DNA of 64,000 nucleotides, from assembly GCA_024516155.1 (NCBI GenBank), contig JAJJXM010000004.1, positions 930,001 to 994,000 on the forward strand. The letters are read 5' to 3'. Shown here in pieces: positions 43,953 to 54,991 of the stretch. Both the position numbers and the translations under genes were made by a program. Below the pieces are notes generated by a model. It worked only from the letters and a program-made list of their open reading frames with translations, had not been told where the DNA came from and ran no database searches. This DNA comes from Pyronema omphalodes. Lineage: Eukaryota; Ascomycota; Pezizomycetes; Pezizales; Pyronemataceae. Numbering within the stretch: position 1 is the first letter of the stretch; every line of letters begins with the position of its first letter.

Positions 43953-45885
43953 ATGAGTTGGAAGGGCTTTTCCCGGGGTGTCGTGCGAGTACGTTTTTTT
44001 CCTTCTCCCATTTCCTCTATCCCCCCAGGTGTTCAAGATCACAGCTAACATGACCCCCTTCAATATAGGCACCCCAATCAATAAAATACAAATTCAACAT
44101 GGTATAGCCGAATCTTTCCACAGGCGACATCCGCAGTGTCGAGCCAGTCAAGCGACGAACCAGAAACTCACAGAAATCATAGGGGGACAACACAAAAGAT
44201 ACTGTTTATCTCGATGCAGAGAGACGATTTCAGGAGCTTGAGACGGTATGCTTAACCCCACACCACACGGCGCGCGATCAGGAGAATCTTGCTGACAAAA
44301 GGATAGGAAACGAAAAAGCTACACGATGAATCTAAGAGGTGAGTCTCATCTACCCCTCTCTTGGCGGCATGGCGGGCGGTTTCGCAAGCTTGGGAAGCGG
44401 GGGGAAGCTATTGGAATAGTAATGCTAATATGATGTCGCGCGTAGATATTTCGATGCTATTAACGGTACGATTTTAATTCCCTAAACTCATTACACTACT
44501 ACTCGTTACACTACTCGTTACAATGTTGCGACGTCCGTCGTCAGCTTCGGAACTTTGGTTTCGCGGTTGCAACGATGCGACGTCACCACCGTTACCACCG
44601 CCGCGCGTTGCTTTTTCCTCACGTGCTTGTTGATCCACACTTTTAACAAAATGCTGATCATGACGCAGGCATGCTTGACCATCAATTCGAGTTTGCTAAA
44701 GGAATCGCCGAAATCTACAAGCCAATTTCAGGCCGAATGTCAGATCCAGAGTCTTTCAAAGATGAAGGAAATCCCGAGGGTATCCGTGCCTGTGAAGAAT
44801 ATCAACAAATCGTTACGGAACTTAAAGCAACCTTGGCCCCAGAACTTGAGATGATTGAAACCAGAGTTATCAGACCTGCGGATGAACTTATGGAGGTGAT
44901 TAAAGTTATCCAAAAAACTGCAACCAAGCGCCATCATAAACAACTTGATTACGACCGCCACAGAGCTACCTTGAAGAAAATCACCGACAAGAAAGAAAAA
45001 ACCTTAAAAGATGAGAAGGCATTATACAAAGCCGAAGCAGATGTGGAATTAGCAACTCAAGAGTTCAACTACTACAACGATCTTCTAAAAGATGAACTCC
45101 CAAAACTTTTCACCTTAGAAAGGGAGTTTATTAAACCACTTTTCATGAGCTTTTATTACATGCAGTTAAACATCTTCTACACTCTTCATGAGAGAATGCA
45201 AGGTCTAAACATCGGCTACTTCGACCTCGAAGGCGACATCGAAGCCGCCTTTGAAAAGAAACGAGGTGACGTCCAAGAGCGCGCAGAAGCTCTCACCATT
45301 ACAAAATTCCGCGTTCACGCCCCGAAGATGAAACTTGCCGCCGCCCGCGCCGCTCGTCCCGGCAGCAAAGAAAAAGAAGCCGAAGCCGAAGCGGAGAAAA
45401 ACGGCAACATAAACGGCTACCCCACCCGACGACCCGCCTCTATGGATGGGCGAACCGCCGACGCCCCTCCTCCTCCTTACTCCGCCGCCACCAAACCCGT
45501 CGTCAATATCGACAGCAAACCCGGCTTCGGTGCAAATGGATATTCCAATGCCAATGGATACTCCAATGGACTAGCAGCCCCCGCCTCTTCAATAGCACGT
45601 TCAAATAGCACTGGAAGTAACTACTCCGCTCTAGCATCAGCAGCGAAGAAAAAACCTGCTCCCCCTCCACCTCCCCCCAAACCGAGAAGGTTAACGGTCG
45701 ATATTGAATATGCGACGGCCCTTTATGATTTTGAAGCTCAGGCTGAGGGTGATCTTAGTTTTCATACAGGTGATAGGATTGAGATTGTTAAGAGAACGCA
45801 AAATGTTAATGAGTGGTGGACGGGGAAGATTGGGCCTACGGGTCAGCCCGGACAGTTTCCGGGGAATTATGTTAGGCTGGGTTAG
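43953..45885 (+). CDS. RVS167: Rvs167-type amphiphysin (BAR-SH3 protein)
   Basis: Six exons: 43953-43988, 44069-44101, 44183-44245, 44307-44338, 44446-44465 and 44669-45885, giving 466 residues. Rvs167 binds and tubulates membrane at endocytic sites, with the actin machinery, as a partner of Rvs161. Seen: MSWKGFSRGVVR start, APQSIKYKFNMG, DAERRFQELE, KLHDESKRYFDAING; a BAR domain to about residue 255 with SGRMSDPES and many Lys/Glu; a Gly/Pro/Ala linker with repeated GYSN; the Pro run KKPAPPPPPPKPRR; and a C-terminal SH3 from 412 (ALYDF, GDLSF, EWWTGK, GQFPGNYV). Exon 5 is only 20 bp. Exon limits were fixed by reading phase and family sequence. It is complete and of usual length. Confidence 0.92.
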
Positions 45886-46531
45886 AAGGTGAGGCTGGAG
45901 GAGGGGGGGTGGGGGTGGTTGAAGCGAAGGAGAAGGGGAAGAGGGAGGGGAAGGGTTAGAGGGGTTAGAGGGAGGGCAAAGGGAAGGGGATTTGATGCTT
46001 CATGTTTCGGTGGAGATTATGGGGGATATAGAATCAGTAGTAGTGGTAAAGATTATACCAGAAGTCTTTTGGAGAGAAAGAGGGGATATGCATTTTAGAT
46101 GAAGGTTTCTCGCGAATTATGGAGTGGTTTCTCTATTTTTTTTTTTCGTTTCTTGGCTTGTTGTGTCTTTTCTTTTCTTTTTATTTTCTTTGTGTTTTTT
46201 GTGTTTTTTGATTGATTTTTTTTTAAAGGATTAGGTTTGGCGTCATTCGTTGTTGTTGGTTGTTGGTTGTTGGTTGTTGCTATGTGGTATATGTTATTGG
46301 TTATTGGTTATTGGTTATAGGTTATAAATGTTTTTTTTTTCTATTGCCTTTTTTTTCTCTGTTGCCTTTTCTTTCTCTGTTGCTTCTTTTTCGTTTGCTG
46401 TGATTTGCTGTGATTTACTGTGAAGATGTGATTTACTATGATTAACAAAAACATCAAACCAATATTAAGAACAATAATAATCCCAAAAGAAAGACGGAAG
46501 ATAAAACTGGTAGTGGTATGCCAGGTACAGT

Positions 46532-46606
46532 CGACTCGGTTTACTCGGTTTACTCGGTTTACTCGGTTTACTCGGTTTACTCGGTTTACTCGGTTTACTC
46601 GGTTTA
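46532..46606. repeat. (TTTACTCGG)n nonamer array
   Basis: Eight near-perfect 9-bp units. Confidence 0.9.
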
Positions 46607-47187
46607 TGAGAGTACATACCTCGCAGGGACCGGAGGGATGTACTCTTATAACGACGAAACTTCGGGAGAGAATGGTTAGCTTAGAGCGAGTGAGTGATTT
46701 CTTGTGACACCGCGCGCTGGAGCCTGGGGGGGGGGTGGGGGGGGGGGGGGGGTGGGGTGTGTATGTACAGCTCCTCAGTCACCTTGGAACGATGGCTCGA
46801 TGGTTCGATGGTTCGAGTACTGTTACTGTATACCCTACTGAAGAACAGGCGACCAGGTGACCAGGCGACCAGGCGTGCAGGCGTGCACCTTCGCCTATAC
46901 CTCATACCTCATACCTCTATGATAAGAGGATAAGAGTATACTAACAATTTTTCGCATTTCGCATTTCGCAGGAGTATTTAGGATTGAGATTACGTTTACA
47001 GTCTTGCTTCCTATACAGAAATCGTCGGCAGTATGGAGTATGGATATGATTCGAAGAGGGTGTGGAGAGGGTGTGAAGAGGGTGTGAAGAGGGTGTGAAG
47101 AGGGTATGGAGAGGGTATGCGTATGCGTATGAAATGGTTTGAGGGTTTTGGGATTTGGAGGGGATATGAAGGGGATAGGGAGGGGAT

Positions 47188-47233
47188 TTGGGATTTGGGA
47201 TTTGGGATTTGGGATTTGGGATTTGGGATTTAG
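47188..47233. repeat. (GGGATTT)n heptamer array
   Basis: Six to seven units, the last ones reading TAGGATTT. Confidence 0.85.
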
Positions 47234-47420
47234 GATTTAGGTTACTCAGTACAGGAGTCGGTGGACTGCGGACTATGGACTATAGAAATGAAGTATTGGG
47301 TTGTTGTTGTTATTATTCATGAAGTTTATTATTCATGAGGTTTATTATCCATATTCTTTCCTTCATCAAGCAGGGACCAAAACAATATAATTATCCAACT
47401 CGTATGCATTACAAGCATTC

Positions 47421-47446
47421 TTTTTTTTTTTTTTTTTTTTTTTTTT
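47421..47446. repeat. T26 homopolymer
   Basis: Uninterrupted run of 26 T. Confidence 0.9.
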
Positions 47447-48390
47447 GATATTTTGCAGGATTGATTATGTTTGGTTTATAGGATTGGAATTTAAGGCCTA
47501 AGTTAATTTATAGGACTGGAAATTGGAATTTAAGGCCTAAGTTAAATTTAAAATTTACCACGATTGAGTATAAAGAGACTATATCAATGGCAGGAATGGG
47601 TAAGTCTAGGTAAGTCTAGGTAGTTATTTCGTGGCTTCTAATATATGATTTATGATTTATATTTATATATAATTCCTTATAGTGAGTGAAGATGAGAAGA
47701 GAAGATGAGAAGAGAAGATGAGAAGACAGGAACAGAGGATAAAGGAATAGCGGATGGCGAGAATAGCGGATGGCGAGAATACAACCAACCATGAACCAAC
47801 CACAGGTAGTTAACGATAACGAAACACAGGCCCAAGGCTACCATAAGCTGACATTTCTATTTCACGGCATTTCACGGCAAGTCCTAAAACAGAGGGGCTA
47901 TCTCCTCCTATGTAGTATGTAAAGAGATTCTAAAAGGATAGGGATTATAGAGTTTACAGAGCTTACAGAGCTTACAGAGCTAGGGGGGAGATGAGATGGA
48001 TAATGCATTACACGAATAATGCATTACACGAATTACGAATTACAAAAATCAACAAATCACGAATCAACAAATCACGAATCAACAAGAACAAGAGCAAGGT
48101 ATAATAAAGTATTTTTCGAATTCTCGATAAGCAATAACAATTTCTTTTTCTTAATGGTATAAACTGCTAAAAGTACACCAAACCAATGATACAATAAGGT
48201 AGCAATCTACTCGCTAAAAAAAATAAAAAATTGTCTTTTGTAATCCTTGCACTGCAGGATAGGTTGGGTGTGTGTGTGTGATATTTTGTCCGCGTTATTT
48301 CTTCTCTTCTCTTCTCTTCTCTTCCTTTTCCTTGCCCTTATCGTATTTTGTCTTCGCCGACTCTGCCAACTTCGACTCAAAGCATTCCCT

Positions 48391-49551
48391 TTACCACAAT
48401 GGAGGAAGCTTAAAAGGGTATCCACCATTCTTCATCCTAAACAAAGTCATCAAGAATGAGAAACCACACAACAAGATAGCATTCCACAATAGGATAGCGA
48501 TCTTTTGACGCATAGGATCAGCCACACGGGGCATTTTCATGCTCAGCGCGATGGCGCAGAAAGCAAGCACAGCATCTATTTCCGCATTAGCCTCCTTCAA
48601 ATATTAATAAGGCTTATTTCTAGAAAACTTACAAACAACAGCAACAATCTGAGTCTCAAGCCCAAACTGATTACTGAATCCTCCAGCAACATATGAAACA
48701 CCGCCGCGACCGTTGTTAGCGACGTATGGCACACTTCTTATGTGGTTGAACATATGGCCAGAGGTAAACAGTAGGATTAGGATGAGCGAAATAGCGGACC
48801 AGAGGTTCCGGGAGTATAGAGCTGGCTTTAGGGTCTTGAAGGATAGTAATAAGATTAGGGCACCGGCGAAGATAGCTCCCAGGGTCATGAAGAGCTTCTC
48901 GTAGTTGAAGGGACGGACGACTTCGAGCTTATGGGGTCCATTGTTGGAGATCCAGTGGGCGACAGCTTCGGCGGGGATATGGCTGGGGGTATGTTAGCCG
49001 CTGTAAATGGTCTAGATATAAATCGAAAGCTCGTACTTGGACTGGAAGTCAAATTGCTTGGGAGTGGTGTGGTGAAGAGGGTCGGCGTCGGGTCCGACAG
49101 TTGGCGGGAACATGTACAGAATAGGCGCCGTGTTAAGGCCGAGCTATAAGACGGTCAGTTTAAGGTTTCGGAAGCTAAAAGGAACCAAATTCCACACCTT
49201 CATGAAGGTCTCACGGCCGTTCTGGAAGTCCAGAGAGCTGAAGAAGAGCCCGTCGCCATTATTGTGCTGTGCCTGCCAGCTCTTTGCAAGAAGGTCATAT
49301 TCAGGCTGGAAGTCTTTACAGAGCTGGCAGCCGAATTGAGGGGCTAATGCTGTTAAAAGTACAACGGCGGTGTAGTTTCGTGGTGCAGTGGTAATAGCGT
49401 TGTAGAGTTCGTTGTTAAGCTGAATAACACCGGATTTCGCATTTGACGTAAGAAGCTGCGAGAACTTGGGAGTTTTGTCGTCTACCGCCGCCGAAGCACC
49501 GTAGAATGGCGCAATTGCCAGTAGCGAAAGGAATTTTCCGAAGAATCGCAT
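48391..49551 (-). CDS. OST3: Oligosaccharyltransferase subunit Ost3/Ost6
   Basis: Exons on minus 49551-49198, 49143-49037, 48982-48633 and 48575-48391 (introns 54, 54 and 57 bp) give 331 residues. It is the thioredoxin-like subunit of the ER complex that transfers glycans to Asn; the oxidoreductase domain holds acceptor proteins through a CxxC disulphide. Seen: signal peptide 1-21; CQLC at 75-78 followed by KDFQPEY; NTAPILYMFPP; then four membrane segments, with GHMFNHIRSVPY and GGFSNQFGLETQIVAVVYAV between them; end KNGGYPFKLPPLW. The last acceptor (AAATAG) was chosen because it restores VVYAVLAF. Whether it is the Ost3 or Ost6 form cannot be told. It diverges from the coiled-coil gene at 49995. 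With ALG7 it is the second N-glycosylation gene of the window. Confidence 0.92.
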
Positions 49552-49994
49552 CGTGGTGGGGGTTTTCGGAGGTGGTGAGCTCGATTTCGTTGCTCTCCGA
49601 CGGACGTGAAGCTGACGACGCCTAGAGAGGAGAGGTGTTCTGTTCTACTATCACGTGCAAGGGTTTGGGTTCATCGGGGAGCTTCCATTTTTAGCCATTG
49701 AGCGATTACCACAATTGTTTGGGCTTGCTCATGCCTTTATTAATGTCAGATATTATTTTAGATAGAACAATTGACTTGTAAGATCATTTCAAGGTCGTAA
49801 AATGGTCGAGATGTGAATGTTTCACCGTCGTGCCAAGAATCTAATCTTATCTCCGCATCGTGAACCTAGTAATCGTGTCTGATTGTTTACAACCGCGTCT
49901 CCCAAGTTTCAATTCACAACACGACTCTTGCGCTACCCCGCCACACCGTTTACACATCCTAAACTCTTCAATAATTCGTCGGACCACGTCCCAC
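49552..49994. promoter_or_regulatory. Divergent promoter region, OST3/6 and coiled-coil gene
   Basis: 443 bp between two divergent start codons. No binding site is assigned. Short frames here continue into exon 1 of the plus gene and are not separate genes. Confidence 0.4.
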
Positions 49995-52457
49995 ATGGCG
50001 GCTGCCGAGATCGAAACCCCGACCGCACCCAAACTTTCTACCGAGGTCTCACCGCGCGACAACGACACGCACGAGGTTCGCTTTCCGACTCGATTTCTTC
50101 TAGGTCCTGACTAATTGCCACAGTTACGCGGTGAGCTCGTTGCTGTGGAAGCCGCAAATGCATATGAACGATGCCTCCTCATACACAAGCAAATTGAAGC
50201 CGCCGATGCAGCACGCCCTTTAAAAACTCGTCTCGCCTACCTTGAACCGCTATACGTCGAGCTCTATGAGGAGTATTTGTCCGTTAAGCGCAACTTCAAG
50301 ACTTTGGAGCAAAGAGAGCAGGAGCTTTTGACGAACCAGCAAGAGGCTGAGGCCGAGCTTAGGAATTTACAGAATGAGTGTGCGGCAGCACAAGGGCAGC
50401 TAAGGGCGGCGGAAAAAGAACTCAAGGAGATCCGAGGAAGCTCAAAATCTTCTAACGCTGCTATAGTTGCAGAGAAAACGAGGGCTGTGTCAGACCTGGA
50501 GGATATGAAGTTGGAGTACATGTCGACTAAAGAGCGGGCAAAACAATTGGAGGAGGAACTCAAAGAGGCACGGAAGGAGAAGGAGAAGGGAGAGGATACG
50601 GCAAAGGTTCTCAGGAGAGACTTTCAGGAAATCTTTGCGGAACTCACATCATCACAACAGAAACTCCAGGAAGCAACGGAATCAGCAGCTACGGTAAAGG
50701 CAACGCTAGAGGCGGAGCTTGAAAAGCTCAAGAGCGAAGTGGAAACGCAGAAGAAGTCTGCACAGGAGAAAGGAAATGCTGCAATAAAGACCGCCGAAGC
50801 AACAAAAGCTACTAAGAAAGAAATTGCCGATCTGAAGACCGAACTCGCAAAGGAGACAAAAGCTAGGGAAATGGCAGAAAAGTTAGTGCACCGGTTAGAA
50901 TCCGATGCCGAGAAAGCTGCAGCAGCAGAAGCGGCGGCTATACCTTTAAAGAAAGAGCTCACAGAGCTCAAGGCAGCCCTTGCAAAGGAAACTAAGGCTA
51001 AAGAAAAGGCCGAAGGAGAGATGGAAGTTATTGAGGCTGAGAGAAATAATATTGAAGAAATTTTGGCATCACTTCGGGCCGAGAAGACAAAGCTGGAGGA
51101 AGAATTCGCCCAATTACAAGCCGAGAAGCAAATTGAAACACAAAAGGCCGACTCAGCGAAACCCACCAAAAAGGAGCTCAGCGAACTCAAATCCGCTCTC
51201 ACGAAGGAAACCAAAGCCCGGGAAAAGGCCGAGAAACTTATCGAGAAGCTTGAAGCCGAGAAAGCCAAAGCTGCGGAAAAGACATCTGCGGCAGCGCCAA
51301 CCAAGAAAGAGCTCATTGATCTTAAATTTGCTCTTGCAAAAGAAACCGAAGCTCGTGAAAAAGCCGAAGCCGACCTCGAGGCACGCACGGCCGAGCTTGC
51401 GGCGGCTCAACAGGCTCCACCGGCACCAAAGGAGAAGCCTGTTAGCAAGAAGGAGCTTACAGAGCTCAAAGCTGCTTTGGAAAAGGAAATCAAGCTCCGC
51501 GAAAAGGCCGAGAAACAGCTGGAAGCAACGACCGCTTCTCAAGCCGCCGAGCTCGAAGCATTGCACAAAAAGATTGAAGCTCAAAAAGCCAAGCTCGACA
51601 AAGCGAAAGCTGCTCCCCCCGTTACCAAAACCACTACCACCAAGGTCCCCCTTGACGGAAACCCCCGGAAGCGTCCTGGTGCCCCTGTGGAAACTTTCGA
51701 GCAGTCAGCAAAGAAACCGAAGCCCTCAAAACCTCAACCCACAGTCTCCGACTTCTCTCTCACACCCTTCCTTAAACGCCAGGCTGCTCCAGAGGACGCT
51801 ACTACAAGCGATGAAACAGCCATGGCAGGATCTGTTACCGAAAATACTGCCGGGGATGTAACCATCGTCGCTCCTATCGGCGACGGAAAGCCTTCACACA
51901 AGATCCTGCTTGCCGGTGCCAATAGGAAAAAGAAGATCCCTACGAAGCCAATCTTGGAGGAGCCCGAGCTTGACACACCTATTGCTCCTGCTCGTGAGGC
52001 TACCCCGCCAGTACAAGATGACGGCGAAGACGTGGGAGAGGATTCCATGCTCATGCCCGTTATTGAGAAACCCAAGACCAAGGCCAAGGTATTCCCTCGT
52101 GCCGGTAAAGCCCCTGGAAAATCTGTGGCGGCGAAGGTAGCGAAAGTTAAAATGCCCTCGCTACTTGACGATTCGCCAGCGCCAGCGCCCGCGCCTGCCA
52201 AGAAGCCAGTTGCTAAGAAGAAGAAGGTTGTGGGAGAATCATCGTTTATGGGAGTGAGACCGACGTTGTTTAATGATGAGGATGGAAGTGGACGGATAAA
52301 CCTCGATATTGATGCGGCGACCCAGGGAGCTTCGCAGGGGCTTGGAAAGGGAAGGCCGCAGCCTACTTTGATTCCAACTATGGCGGCGTTTAATAACGAG
52401 ATTTCGCCGCCTAAAAAGAGACCAGCGGGGCTGGGAGGACTTTTTGGCAAGAAATAG
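49995..52457 (+). CDS. Long coiled-coil protein with internal repeats, unknown function (probably nuclear)
   Basis: Exons 49995-50075 and 50124-52457 (48-bp intron, branch CTGACTAAT) give 804 residues. I do not recognise the family. A short N-terminal tail is followed by a helical block (LRGELVAVEAANAYERCLLI, then YLEPLYVELYEEYLSVKRNF) and a Lys/Glu/Ala coiled coil to about 520. Inside it a 22-residue module (KKELxELKxALxKETKxREKAE) recurs five times, near residues 257, 303, 375, 420 and 468. The C-terminal 280 residues are disordered and basic: RKRPGAP, SAKKPKPSKP, DFSLTPFLKR near 570, KKPVAKKKKVVGESSFMG, and GGLFGKK at the end. The basic clusters suggest a nuclear or chromosome-structure role, which is inference only. 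Confidence 0.75.
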
Positions 52458-52853
52458 AGAGATACCTTTTTGTATTTTGGCGTTTTGATTATGATTTCAG
52501 ATTGGTTTATTGGTTTATTGGAGCATGTTTCATGGGTGTTGTATGGAATTTTAGTGGGATGGGATTACTGCCGCTTTGTTATTTTTTGCTTGGTACGAAA
52601 GCGGTGAATACATGAGGATGGTTCTGTTGTACAATTTGCAGAAGTAGTCGTTTCGGATACGTTTGTCGATGATATCTACAAAAACTTGTAAGGTTCCCAT
52701 TTATTTCGAACCTCAAAAATGCGGGTTCCGGCGCTTGAATGGCTCAAAACAAGCGCCACACCTACATACCGTAGTTCCTTCCCGCCAAGCGCCACGACAT
52801 GGCTACATTAACACGAATCGCGTCTCCCCCGCGCTCACGCGTCACCAATTATC
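52458..52853. other. Intergenic between two plus-strand genes
   Basis: 3' region of the coiled-coil gene and promoter of the endonuclease III gene. No other feature seen. Confidence 0.45.
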
Positions 52854-54170
52854 ATGGCCTCCCACTCGACAAAATTCAGTGCAGCAATCTCGCGTGCGAC
52901 GCGTAGCGCGTCAAAAGCATCATCTATTCCACCTCTATCAAGTTCCGACCTTTCCTCTCCCCCCGCCAGCGATGAAGAATCCTCCTCTTACTTTAAGAAA
53001 CCCAATACCGCAACCACGAAAAAGAACCCTACCCTGAAATCGAAAAGGACTAAGGGAGAACTCTCACCCCAGGCCTCCGCTACCGAAGTCAAGGCTGAAC
53101 CCCCGGTGTCACCTGCACTCCGGAAGATCAAACCAGAACCCATTGATGAACCACCACCTGCTCTTGGCGACCTGCCGGATATCAAACCATTTCTCCCACC
53201 ACTGAAAAAAGAAAATGGTAGAAAAGTCAAGAAGGAGCTCTCTACTGTACCCCCGGAGAATTGGGAGGAAATGTATGCCCTTGTTAAAAAGATGCGGATA
53301 GAACGACCCGCACCAGTGGATACTATGGGCTGTGATGTGGCGGCGGATCAGACTATGTCTCCTTTGATTCAGAGGTTTCATATTCTTATCTCGCTTATGC
53401 TATCATCACAAACGAAGGATACCACCAATGCTGCTGCTATGTCTCGACTACGAAAGGAAATCCCGGGAGGATTGACTCTACAAACTATCCTGGACATCGA
53501 CCCGCCAAGACTAAATGAATTGATTGGTGCTGTGGGCTTTCATAGAAGAAAGACGGAGTACATCAAAAAGACTGCTGTTATTTTACGGGATCAGTTCAAT
53601 GGAGATATTCCGGATTCGATAGAAGGCTTGACTAGTTTACCGGGAGTGGGTCCAAAGATGGCACATCTGGCTATGTCGGCGGCCTGGGATAAGACAATGG
53701 GAATTGGTGTGGATGTACATGTTCACAGAATTACAAATTTGTGGGGATGGGTAGACAGTAATACCCCGGAAGAGACCAGGCATCAACTAGAGGCTTGGCT
53801 GCCGAAGGATAAATGGAGAGAAATTAATTGGTTGTTGGTGGGATTTGGGCAGGTGACGTGCTTGCCGAGAGGGAGAAAGTGTGGGGATTGTTATCTCAGC
53901 AGTAAGGGACTGTGCAGAGCAGCGTTTATGGGAGATGGACCGGGAAAGAGGAAGAAGAAGGCGAAGGTGGAGAGTGATGAAGATGAAGAGATACCCGTTA
54001 AAAGAGAGAAGGTTAAAGAGGATCCTGATGCAGATTTCCAGGCGGAAGTAAATTCGGATACGGCTCGAAGCCCGGCTAAGAGGTTACGGAGACGTATAGC
54101 CGTCAAGAAGGAAGTGAAGAGCGAGACTGAGAGCGATATGGAGGATATGGAAGATTTTGGAAGAAGTTAA
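52854..54170 (+). CDS. NTG1: Endonuclease III homologue (DNA glycosylase / AP lyase)
   Basis: Single exon, 438 residues. The enzyme removes oxidised pyrimidines and nicks the abasic site in base-excision repair (nucleus, possibly also mitochondria). Seen: a basic, disordered N-terminal 150 residues; [12 protein letters not shown]; the helix-hairpin-helix [16 protein letters not shown] with catalytic Lys268; [14 protein letters not shown] with catalytic Asp287; and four cysteines at 336, 343, 346 and 354 for the 4Fe-4S cluster. The last cysteine spacing is seven residues, against five in the bacterial enzyme. The C-terminus adds about 80 acidic and basic residues with KKRK-type nuclear signals. 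The start at 52854 has ATCATGG context. Eukaryotic name NTH1; yeast has NTG1 and NTG2. Confidence 0.93.
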   Translation: MASHSTKFSAAISRATRSASKASSIPPLSSSDLSSPPASDEESSSYFKKPNTATTKKNPTLKSKRTKGELSPQASATEVKAEPPVSPALRKIKPEPIDEPPPALGDLPDIKPFLPPLKKENGRKVKKELSTVPPENWEEMYALVKKMRIERPAPVDTMGCDVAADQTMSPLIQRFHILISLMLSSQTKDTTNAAAMSRLRKEIPGGLTLQTILDIDPPRLNELIGAVGFHRRKTEYIKKTAVILRDQFNGDIPDSIEGLTSLPGVGPKMAHLAMSAAWDKTMGIGVDVHVHRITNLWGWVDSNTPEETRHQLEAWLPKDKWREINWLLVGFGQVTCLPRGRKCGDCYLSSKGLCRAAFMGDGPGKRKKKAKVESDEDEEIPVKREKVKEDPDADFQAEVNSDTARSPAKRLRRRIAVKKEVKSETESDMEDMEDFGRS

Positions 54171-54566
54171 ATGTTGGCTAGAGATTGCGTCTTGTTGATC
54201 AGTCCTCGGTGAATCCAGATATCATTAATATTTCATGACACTTGGCTATTTTACGCTATGAATTCAAATACCAATCTTTATTTCGTTACTTAATTAGCTT
54301 CACAAGTTTACACACAAGCGCATCAACCGTTACACAAAATATCTGGATCGTACCGAGACTGCCACATTCAATATGGGATGGATCGAAATATTGTTTTGAT
54401 GAAGATTGTGTTTGGGTATACATACCCAAAGAAAACCCGACCACCTATCTTTTGGCGTCATTCTGACCTAAACCGAAATAGCACCCGAGAGCAATAGACG
54501 ATTGCTGCAATATGACATGAAGAGTTATCAAACTCCCAGGGAAGCATACAAAATCAATATTATATT
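54171..54566. other. Intergenic, no gene recognised
   Basis: 3' side of the endonuclease III gene. A 74-codon plus frame has no domain. Confidence 0.4.
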
Positions 54567-54661
54567 CTAGCCTTTTTAATTTGATTTGATTTTCTTGAAC
54601 GTTCCCAACCTTAGGGTTATGACGTATGCCACAGTCTAATTACATTTCGAGGCTAGCCTTT
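54567..54661 (-). mobile_element. 77-bp LINE 3'-end scar with 9-bp target-site duplication
   Basis: CTAGCCTTT at 54567-54575 and 54653-54661 flanks 77 bp. Read on minus the insert ends in AAGAAAATCAAATCAAATTAA, just after the family block GTCATAACCCTAAGGTTGGG. Same 3' family as the half-LINE at 38614. Confidence 0.7.
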
Positions 54662-54867
54662 GATAAACTGCTAAAATGCGGCATCAATTCATGATAAATT
54701 ATTTGTGGATCTACTTACGTATGTATGTATGTACTTTAGTAGTCTCTTCACGCGATGTTACCGGCTTCGTGCGAGCTCTTGAGCTCTGACTGAACTCGGT
54801 GCTGGAATAGTCATTGAATCATTGCGCAGCACTCGTCTTAAGCAGCATCAAACCCCACATCAACTTG
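54662..54867. other. Intergenic, left flank of the full LINE
   Basis: No gene seen. Contains a short GTATGTATGTATG run at 54719-54731. Confidence 0.4.
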
Positions 54868-54991
54868 GACGGATTAACATGTACACACGCCACTCCAACG
54901 CTAACAAAACAACACGTTTTTCGCTTAATTATCCTAATCGGGAAGTCGGAGAGAACTCTCACGGCTTCACGAATTCCACCCTCCGAGGCCC

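Larger units (their letters stand above)
45886..48390. other. Gene-poor, repeat-rich DNA between RVS167 and OST3/6
   Basis: 3' region of RVS167 (G-rich, then T-rich). Then repeats: TTGTTGG/TTATTGG near 46245-46320, TTTACTCGG array 46532-46606, G-rich tract 46724-46757, GAGGGTGTGAA array 47052-47108, GGGATTT array 47188-47233, T26 at 47421-47446, AGATGAGAAG array 47690-47728, and AATCAACAAATCACG repeats near 48045-48085. No gene seen. Confidence 0.55.

Noticed and set aside
50624..51388. 254-codon minus-strand frame rich in Ser/Ala/Phe
   Set aside because: Exact antisense of the Lys/Glu/Ala coiled coil of the plus-strand gene.
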